Origin: Williamsia muralis NBRC 105860
Lineage (GTDB): Bacteria > Actinomycetota > Actinomycetes > Mycobacteriales > Mycobacteriaceae
Assembly (NCBI RefSeq): GCF_001598915.1
Contig: NZ_BDAP01000001.1
Coordinates: 248,001-312,000, forward strand
DNA: 64,000 nucleotides
Direction: 5' to 3'
Shown here: positions 58,464 to 64,000 of the stretch, piece by piece
Position numbering within the stretch: position 1 is the stretch's first letter
How the letters are laid out: each line of letters opens with the position of its first letter
The notes under the pieces: model-generated
Databases searched by the model: none
Told to the model about the DNA's origin: nothing
The model's input: only the letters and a program-made list of their open reading frames with translations
Translations under genes and position numbers: made by a program

Positions 58464-59483
58464 TCACACACTCTCTGTCTGCGTGGTCAGGTCCGCGGCG
58501 GTCGCGATCAGATCGAGTATCAGCGGCCCGAAGGTTTCGATCTTGTCGTCTTTGCGATCGCCCTTGACCAGTGCCGCGTAGCTCTTCTCCAAGACCACCC
58601 CGAGCTTCCAGTTGGCCAGTACCAGGTAGTAGTGAATGTCGGCGGTTGAGCGTCCACTGATCTTCTCGTAGTGTGCGATCAACTCTGAGCGCTTCGGCAT
58701 TCCCTCAAGGTCGACATAGAAGTCGGTCTTGGGGGATTCACCGTCCCAGCCCAGCAGGGCCCACGCCAGGTCGAGAAGGGGATCACCGATGGTGGTCATC
58801 TCCCAGTCGATGATCGCCGCAAGCTTTGCGGGCGCGCCGTTCTCGAACATGACGTTGGCGAATTGATAGTCGCCGTGCATGATTCCCGGTGACCAACTGG
58901 TGGGCCGATTCTTGCGTAGCCACTCCGCAGCGACGTCCAGGCCGGGCAGCTCACGGAACCGGTAGCCCTCCAGGAACGCGAGCCAGCGGTCGACCTGACG
59001 CTCGTGAAAGTTCTCCGGACGGCCGAACCCGGTCAGACCGCGGGCCTGCCAGTCCACCTTGGACAGCTGAGCTATTCCGCCGACCAGTTCGAACGCCAGC
59101 TCGCCGCGGGCTTTGAGGTCGGCGTCGAACGGCGGCGCCCACGACCCCGTCGGGCTCCACCCGTCGATGGCCTCCATCAGATAGAACGGCGATCCCAGCA
59201 CCTCGCCGGTCGGCTCGCCGCCGATGAGTTCGGCGTGAGGAACCTCAGAACCCTTGAGTGCGGCCAACAATCGCAACTCGCGTCGCAAACCGTCGAGCCG
59301 GGCGTCGTCGGCGCCCGCCGGTGGCATCCGCAGCACACCTGCAAGGCCGCTACGGCTGACCGTGAACAGTTCGTTCTGAGATCCGCCGGTCAGGCGTTCG
59401 ATCGCCGGCGCCTCACCATTGCCGGGTGCCCCGACATCATCGAGCCACCTGGCCAGCGCGGCCTTGTCTTCTGGATTTTCCAC
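58464..59483 (-). CDS. APH-like phosphotransferase family protein
   Basis: 339 residues. IERLTGGSQNELFTVSRSG (nucleotide-binding loop), FYLMEAIDGWSPTGSW, catalytic loop PGIMHGDYQFANVMF and IDWEMTTIGDPLLDLAWALLGWDG. Resembles mycobacterial FadE36-type proteins and the kinase half of ACAD10/11, which phosphorylate 4-hydroxyacyl-CoA before elimination by the partner dehydrogenase. The pairing with the 439-residue dehydrogenase supports this. First gene of the operon. Confidence 0.88.
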   Translation of the reverse strand: MENPEDKAALARWLDDVGAPGNGEAPAIERLTGGSQNELFTVSRSGLAGVLRMPPAGADDARLDGLRRELRLLAALKGSEVPHAELIGGEPTGEVLGSPFYLMEAIDGWSPTGSWAPPFDADLKARGELAFELVGGIAQLSKVDWQARGLTGFGRPENFHERQVDRWLAFLEGYRFRELPGLDVAAEWLRKNRPTSWSPGIMHGDYQFANVMFENGAPAKLAAIIDWEMTTIGDPLLDLAWALLGWDGESPKTDFYVDLEGMPKRSELIAHYEKISGRSTADIHYYLVLANWKLGVVLEKSYAALVKGDRKDDKIETFGPLILDLIATAADLTTQTESV

Positions 59484-59514
59484 AGATACCTCCGAATCGA
59501 GAATGTCGATACCT

Positions 59515-59531
59515 GGAGAATAACGTTCTCC
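59515..59531. promoter_or_regulatory. Putative operator of the five-gene operon
   Basis: Perfect palindrome GGAGAA-TAACG-TTCTCC, 31 bp upstream of ATG 59483. It is unrelated to the TGAC/TGTCA motif of the core island. The TetR at 55703 is the likely ligand. Confidence 0.6.
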
Positions 59532-59614
59532 ATTATGGAGGTCAAGAGGTTCCCAGAATGAGCTTAATGTGTGATCATGTACCGATCAGGCCGTTGATTC
59601 CGGGAGCCATCGCC

Positions 59615-59645
59615 GCCACGCGCCGTATCCGATTCGGCGCGTGGC
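59615..59645. promoter_or_regulatory. 11-bp inverted repeat before the HIBADH-like gene
   Basis: Perfect arms GCCACGCGCCG (59615-59625) and CGGCGCGTGGC (59635-59645) with a nine-base spacer, between divergent genes, 64 bp before ATG 59709. Could be an operator or a stem-loop in the leader. Confidence 0.45.
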
Positions 59646-59708
59646 CGTTTGGATACTGGGCGGACGGATCCGGCTTTTTGGGGCGGATCTCGCTAGAAGG
59701 GAACAGGA

Positions 59709-60533
59709 ATGCCTTCAGTAGTAGGGTTTGTCGGCGCCGGCCAAATGGGTGAGCCAATGGTGATACGTTTGCTCGCCGCCGGCCATGAGGTACACGTATA
59801 TGCCCGCAAGGACGCGGTGGCAGACAGGTTACGAGCGCGAGGTGCGCATTCGGCACCATCGGTGGCGGCACTCGGCTCCTGTGATGTCGTGTTCTGCACG
59901 TTGTTCTCGGATGCGCAGCTGGAGGATGTCGCGCTGGGGAGCGGGGGCCTCATTGCTGCGATGAAGGCCGGGAGCACGTTGGTCTCACACACCACCGGCA
60001 GCGTGGAAACAATCCGCCGACTCGCCGATGCTGGGGAAGCAGTTGGGGTGGGTGTGATCGACGCGCCGATCAGTGGGACCGCCGAAGAGATCCTCGCCGG
60101 AACGCTGACAGTCCTGCTCGGCGGGGCCCCCGAGCCGATCGATACAGTTGTTCCGATTCTGGATAGTTATGCGCGACATATGATCCGGACCGGACGTCTC
60201 GGGTCCGCAGTGAATGTGAAACTGATCAACAACTTGTTGTTCGCCGCCAATCTCCAGCTCGTCGCAGACGCTGTGAGGATCGGCGACGAATTAGGCATCG
60301 AGCCTGAGGGTCTCCTGGGCGCGATACAGCACTGCAGCGGTAGCAGTTCGGCAACCGCACGAGTGGTCGAAGTCGGTGGTCTGTTGAACTTTGTGGACCG
60401 TGCCCGTCCGTTTCTCAGAAAGGACATCGCGGTATGCCTCGACGCGGTGCGGGATTCCGGTGCGCAGAAAGGTGTTCTCGGCCACGCAGCCGTTGAGGGT
60501 CCGCTGGATTTCAGCGCAGATCCGCCACGGTGA
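59709..60533 (+). CDS. 3-hydroxyisobutyrate dehydrogenase family protein
   Basis: 274-residue beta-hydroxyacid dehydrogenase. VGFVGAGQMGEPMVIRLLAAGHEVHVYAR is the NAD(P) site; DAPISGTAEEILAGTLTVLLGG is the substrate-binding motif (DAPVSGG in most relatives, here SGT), and VKLINNLLFAANL carries the catalytic lysine. Family enzymes oxidise 3-hydroxyisobutyrate, tartronate or similar, or reduce imines. Monocistronic, preceded by AGAAGGG. Confidence 0.88.
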   Translation: MPSVVGFVGAGQMGEPMVIRLLAAGHEVHVYARKDAVADRLRARGAHSAPSVAALGSCDVVFCTLFSDAQLEDVALGSGGLIAAMKAGSTLVSHTTGSVETIRRLADAGEAVGVGVIDAPISGTAEEILAGTLTVLLGGAPEPIDTVVPILDSYARHMIRTGRLGSAVNVKLINNLLFAANLQLVADAVRIGDELGIEPEGLLGAIQHCSGSSSATARVVEVGGLLNFVDRARPFLRKDIAVCLDAVRDSGAQKGVLGHAAVEGPLDFSADPPR

Positions 60534-60553
60534 ACCCGGCGCACACCGTGCTG

Positions 60554-60748
60554 TCAGTCCTCGACGACCTTGATCGCGCTCATCGGGCAGCGAGTTGCGC
60601 CGTTTCGTGCGGCGGTCTCCATACCTGGGGGGACAGCGAAATCGGCGTTGGCAGCGTAGCCGTCGTCATCGAGTTCGTACAGGTCGGGTTCGTGTAGGGC
60701 GCACATCCCGTGCGCCTCGCATTCGTCGAGGGCGATCTGGATCCGCAT
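60554..60748 (-). CDS. Small ferredoxin ([3Fe-4S]-type)
   Basis: 64 residues. Three cysteines, in ECEAHGMC and near the C-terminus in TRCPMSAI, match single-cluster ferredoxins that serve actinobacterial P450s (CxxHxxC pattern variant). Last gene of the minus-strand operon thiolase, ligase, phosphatase, ferredoxin. A P450 partner is not in this operon's visible part; the window P450 is 9 kb away. Confidence 0.88.
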   Translation of the reverse strand: MRIQIALDECEAHGMCALHEPDLYELDDDGYAANADFAVPPGMETAARNGATRCPMSAIKVVED

Positions 60749-60775
60749 GGCTGTCTCCTTGAGGTCGTGGGCTTG

Positions 60776-61492
60776 TCAGGGGTTGTCGCGGAGTGTGATT
60801 CGGCGTCGCCAGGCCTGTAGATCAGCCGCCGCGGCACCAGCATCCGTGAACCAACCGTCGACGCCACCGGGCCATCCGGTGAGATGTCCGATGACCTCGT
60901 CGATGGCTTCTGGTGATGTGGTCAGCCAACTGCGCGGCAGGGTGATCCTTGGTGCTGCGCTCGGCCCCTTGGCTTTCCATCGTTCTCGCAGCAGAGCCAT
61001 GTTGGCCGTGGTGGCCAGGTAGTCGTCGCGGACCGCGGCAGGTTCGACGCCGGCCGCGAGCAGCAGGGCCGCCACGACGAGTCCGGTGCGGTCTTTGCCC
61101 GCGGTGCAGTGCACCAGGACGGGACCTTCGGCGTGCGCGACGATCTCCACTACTCGGGCAGCTCGATCGGCCTTGGTCTCCAAGGTGGTCAGGTACAGGG
61201 AACGCAGATCCGGAGGCAGGACGTCACCGGGTGCGGCCGCATCGTTCAGAGGCAGAGAATGCACGACTGTGCCACTGCCCCAGTCGAATCCGGTGCGCTC
61301 GCGCTCCTTGGCCGAGCGCAGGTCGACGACGGTTCCCGGTGGCCAGGCGGGGACATTGGCCGGTGCGATGTCATCGACGTGCGGTGCGTCGCCGCGATAG
61401 AGAACCCCGGCGACGCACCGTCCTCCGTCGACGAGGGGGAGTCCGGTGACATCGCGCAGGTTGACCAGTTGATCGATCGTAGGAGAGCTCAT
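60776..61492 (-). CDS. Tyrosine-protein phosphatase (Y_phosphatase3, PtpB-like)
   Basis: 238 residues. N-terminal NLRDVTGLPLVDGGRCVAGVLYRGDAP, TVVDLRSAKERER, the active-site P-loop VLVHCTAGKDRTGLVVA (Cys and Arg present) and DDYLATT. These are hallmarks of MptpB-type phosphatases, which act on phosphotyrosine, phosphoserine or phosphoinositides. It overlaps the ligase by ATGA, an unusual place for such an enzyme. No signal peptide. Confidence 0.9.
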   Translation of the reverse strand: MSSPTIDQLVNLRDVTGLPLVDGGRCVAGVLYRGDAPHVDDIAPANVPAWPPGTVVDLRSAKERERTGFDWGSGTVVHSLPLNDAAAPGDVLPPDLRSLYLTTLETKADRAARVVEIVAHAEGPVLVHCTAGKDRTGLVVAALLLAAGVEPAAVRDDYLATTANMALLRERWKAKGPSAAPRITLPRSWLTTSPEAIDEVIGHLTGWPGGVDGWFTDAGAAAADLQAWRRRITLRDNP

Positions 61493-63036
61493 GCGCGCGG
61501 CGGCGGTGGATGTGCGACGGCCAGCTCACGTAGGCGTGAGCGATCTGTCTTGGACAGCGCGGTCTGCGGGATGGCATCGACTATTACTACGTGATCGGGC
61601 GCCTTGTAGTCGGCGAGCAACGACTTCGTCCATGCCCGCAGTTCGGTCAGAGCTGGTGGGTGCGCCGGATCGGCCGGTACCACGAAGGCCACCCCGATCT
61701 CACCGATCACCGGCGCACTGTGCCCGACGACGGCGGCATCCCGGACCGCTGGGTGGCGGGCGATGACCTGCTCCACCTCGACCGGATGGACGTTGAACCC
61801 ACCACGGATGTACATGTCACCGGCTCGGCCCACCAGCGTGAGGTTCCCCTCCGGCGTGAACCTACCGAGATCGCCGGTGAGCAGGAAGCCATCGGAATCA
61901 AAGGCAGCGTTGCTCAATTCTGTGTCGTGCCAGTAGCCACGCATCACACAGCCACCCTTGATGCGGACCCGGCCGACCGCGCCGGGCGGGAGAACGGTTC
62001 CCTCATCGTCGACGACGTGCACGGTCATCCCGTGCTGTGGGCGCCCAACGGTTCGAAACTGTACTTCGGGTGGATCGCTCGGCTCGGTCCCGCAGACCGT
62101 CGGCGACTCGGTCATGGCGTAGCGGACGACAAGCGGCACGCCGATCAGTTCGGCGGTGCGCTTGACCAGTTCTGGGGAGGCCGGTGCGGTGGCGACCACT
62201 CCGACCCGGAGATCGGGAAACGAACTCCGATCGAGACCGGGTTGTTCGAGCAGCTTTGCCCACTGGGTCGGCACTCCACCGCCGACCGTCACGCTTTCGT
62301 CGGTCAGGGTGCGAGCCATCCCGGCCGCCGTCCACGGTGCCGGCGGGATGACGAGGGCGGTGCCCCAAAGCAATTGGTCCCACAGCTTCGACATGTAGCC
62401 GGCGTGGGAGAACGGTGTCGACGTCATCCGGCGGTCATACGGCGCACTCATGATCCCGGCGGCCTGAGCGGACGCGGCAAGATTGTCGGCGTCGAACCAG
62501 GCGCCCTTGGGCAGGCCGGTGGTCCCGCTGGTGAAGATGATGGCCACCGGATCGTCGCGGCCGATATCGACGGCCGGTAGATCGCCTTCCTTGTCGAAAT
62601 ACCACGTTCGGAGTTCGTCGAGGCTCACGCTGGCTCTGATCGATTCCGATTCCGGCGGCTGCGATCCGTACACCACGAGCGCCGGTGTGGACACCTCCAG
62701 AATGGAACTGGTTTCCGTCGGGCCGAGCCGTCCGTTGACACCCGTGGTGATGGCGCCGAGCATCGCGGCGGCGGCGTAACAGGTGGCGTAGTCGATTCCG
62801 GAGGGCAGGAGCAGGGTGACGACGTCACCCTTTCCGACTCCCGTTGCGGCGAAGTGGCTCGCCACCGCTCGGGCACGGGACACCCACTGCACGAACGAAA
62901 CCCGCGACCCGGGCTCGACGTACGCGTCCCGGTCGCCGTGCACCTTCGCGGCAGCCTCCAGGAGTTCCTTGGTGTTCGCGAAGGTGTCCGGCAGCGGCGG
63001 CGTGCTTCCGGTTGTGGCGGCAGCCGGAGCGCTCAC
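61489..63036 (-). CDS. Acyl-CoA synthetase (AMP-forming ligase)
   Basis: 515 residues. IIFTSGTTGLPKGAWFDADNL, VVRYAMTESPTVCGTEPSD, GFLLTGDLGRFTPEGNLTLVGR and QTALSKTDRSRL mark an ANL ligase; the C-terminal lysine is in SKTDRSR. GTG 63036 overlaps the thiolase stop codon (GTGA) and follows GGAGAA. It activates an unidentified carboxylic acid. Confidence 0.92.
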   Translation of the reverse strand: MSAPAAATTGSTPPLPDTFANTKELLEAAAKVHGDRDAYVEPGSRVSFVQWVSRARAVASHFAATGVGKGDVVTLLLPSGIDYATCYAAAAMLGAITTGVNGRLGPTETSSILEVSTPALVVYGSQPPESESIRASVSLDELRTWYFDKEGDLPAVDIGRDDPVAIIFTSGTTGLPKGAWFDADNLAASAQAAGIMSAPYDRRMTSTPFSHAGYMSKLWDQLLWGTALVIPPAPWTAAGMARTLTDESVTVGGGVPTQWAKLLEQPGLDRSSFPDLRVGVVATAPASPELVKRTAELIGVPLVVRYAMTESPTVCGTEPSDPPEVQFRTVGRPQHGMTVHVVDDEGTVLPPGAVGRVRIKGGCVMRGYWHDTELSNAAFDSDGFLLTGDLGRFTPEGNLTLVGRAGDMYIRGGFNVHPVEVEQVIARHPAVRDAAVVGHSAPVIGEIGVAFVVPADPAHPPALTELRAWTKSLLADYKAPDHVVIVDAIPQTALSKTDRSRLRELAVAHPPPPRA

Positions 63037-64000
63037 GGTTTCTCCGAGCCGAGCAATACCGTCCCGCTCGAGCAGAACCAGCCCCCGGTTCCGCTGACAC
63101 AGGCGATCTTTGCGTCCGGGACCTGGCGAGCACCGCTTTCGCCCCGCAGTTGCCGGGCCGCCTCGACGAGGAGGAAGAGCCCACGCTGTCCGGGATGGCA
63201 GGCCGACAGACCGCCGCCGTCGGTGTTGGTCGGTAACTCGCCCCCGAGGCGCAGGCTCTGTTTGGCCGCAAAGGCCCCACCTTCGCCCTTTTCGCAGAAG
63301 CCGAGGTCTTCGATGGTCAGCAGGAGCATGTAGGTGAACGCGTCGTAGATCTCGGCGACATCGACGTCGGACGGCTTGAGACCGGCGCGTTCGAACGCGA
63401 GGGGACCGGTAACGGCGGCGGGACCGACGGTCATGTCGTCCCACTGGCTGGTCAGCATGTGCGAGGTGGCGTCTGCCGATCCCAGGACCCAGACCGGTGG
63501 CGACTTGAGGTCAGGCACTCGGTCTTCGGCGACCAGGATGACCGCGGCCCCACCGTCGGAGCGAATGCAGCAATGCAGTTTCGTGAACGGATCGGCGATC
63601 ATCGGTCCGGACAGCACGTCGTCGATGGTGATCGGGTCCCGGTACATCGCTTCGGGGTTCTCGGCGGCATTGAATCGCGCCGATACCGCGACCTCGGCGA
63701 GTTGCTCGATCGTTGTTCCGTACTGGTGCATATGCCGCCGGGCGGCCATGGCGTACTTGGAGATCAGGGTGTGCCCGTAGGGTGCATCCCACTGCAAGGG
63801 GCCGCGGGCGCCCCAGTTGATGTTCGCGCCTCGCAGTCCTTTCCTGATGTCGGCACGTGCGGTGGATCCGTAGGTCAGCAGGACGACGTCGGCGTGGCCG
63901 GCGGCGATCGCGTCGGTGGCGTGGGAGACCATGACCTCCCATGACGCCCCACCAACTGAGGTCGAGTCGATCCACCTCGGCTTGATGCCGAGGTATTCGC
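63033..64000 (-). CDS. SCP-x-type thiolase (partial, N-terminus beyond right edge)
   Basis: About 322 visible C-terminal residues in an uninterrupted frame to the edge. WIDSTSVGGASWEVMVSHATDAI, EQLAEVAVSARFNAAENPEAMYRDPIT, RSDGGAAVILVAED, VAEIYDAFTYMLLLTIEDLG, and GGGLSACHPGQRGLFLLVEAARQL. Unlike the Ltp2-like protein at 43933 it keeps a cysteine in SACHPG, close to where thiolases have the second catalytic cysteine. A DUF35 partner may lie outside the window. First visible gene of the right-edge operon. Confidence 0.88.
   Translation of the reverse strand, partial: EYLGIKPRWIDSTSVGGASWEVMVSHATDAIAAGHADVVLLTYGSTARADIRKGLRGANINWGARGPLQWDAPYGHTLISKYAMAARRHMHQYGTTIEQLAEVAVSARFNAAENPEAMYRDPITIDDVLSGPMIADPFTKLHCCIRSDGGAAVILVAEDRVPDLKSPPVWVLGSADATSHMLTSQWDDMTVGPAAVTGPLAFERAGLKPSDVDVAEIYDAFTYMLLLTIEDLGFCEKGEGGAFAAKQSLRLGGELPTNTDGGGLSACHPGQRGLFLLVEAARQLRGESGARQVPDAKIACVSGTGGWFCSSGTVLLGSEKP

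Noticed and set aside
1-64000. tRNA, rRNA, riboswitch, prophage or transposase genes
   Set aside because: No cloverleaf, rRNA segment, known riboswitch core or transposase/integrase motif was recognised; a covariance-model search was not possible here.

Overview
The window is high-GC DNA from an actinobacterium, most likely a member of Mycobacteriales (Gordonia, Rhodococcus or Williamsia type). This rests on the density of acyl-CoA dehydrogenases, CaiB/BaiF CoA-transferases, crotonases, SDRs and TetR regulators, an FprB-type ferredoxin/reductase fusion, an F420-family LLM oxidoreductase and a tandem-TetR regulator resembling mycobacterial Mce3R. No tRNA, rRNA, CRISPR array or insertion sequence was seen.

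Layout. (1) 0-3.1 kb: a TetR gene divergent from two paralogous ABC-2-like membrane proteins, with two palindromic operators between them. (2) 3.1-9.8 kb: a decayed relic of a branched-chain substrate-binding protein, a frameshifted FAD monooxygenase, a TetR, a SnoaL-like protein, an unusual crotonase, a YtcJ-like amidohydrolase and a CaiB-family protein with apparently reversed domain order. (3) 10.0-12.2 kb: an MFS drug exporter and its overlapping TetR, behind twin operators. (4) 12.3-16.8 kb: DoxX, a GntR/UTRA regulator and an acyl-CoA dehydrogenase, divergent from a CitE-like lyase and a double-hotdog MaoC hydratase; probably a C5-dicarboxylyl-CoA module. (5) 16.8-54.7 kb: the core catabolic island. 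(6) 54.7-59.5 kb: a five-gene minus-strand operon (APH-like phosphotransferase, SDR, acyl-CoA dehydrogenase, TetR, quinone oxidoreductase) behind its own palindrome. (7) 59.7-64 kb: a 3-hydroxyisobutyrate-dehydrogenase-like gene and a minus-strand operon thiolase, acyl-CoA ligase, tyrosine phosphatase, ferredoxin, cut by the right edge.

The core island is the main result. Nearly every transcription unit from 16.8 to 50.3 kb carries a copy of one imperfect palindrome, TGAC-N5/6-TGTCAGA(T/A), in its promoter region (16 sites found by eye); none was noticed in the rest of the window. One copy covers the GTG start of a 444-residue regulator with two TetR domains in a single chain. The island therefore looks like a single regulon run by this Mce3R-like protein. 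Its genes fit import and side-chain-type beta-oxidation of a branched, possibly cyclic substrate: an ABC importer (lipoprotein, a rare LivH-LivM-LivG single-chain fusion, LivF), a P450 with FprB as possible reductase, alcohol and aldehyde dehydrogenases, an acyl-CoA ligase, an AMACR-like racemase and other CaiB proteins, a FadE34-like double acyl-CoA dehydrogenase, a pair of MaoC hydratase subunits, a DUF35 plus Ltp2-like retro-aldolase pair, several SDRs and crotonases, an LLM oxidoreductase, an extradiol dioxygenase and hydrolases. The substrate cannot be read from sequence.

Two convergent intergenic regions (20.5 and 41.7 kb) hold a distinctive repeat: four degenerate 21-bp direct units followed by four in inverted orientation. 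Two further convergent junctions (33.4 and 54.7 kb) hold simpler long hairpins that may be related.
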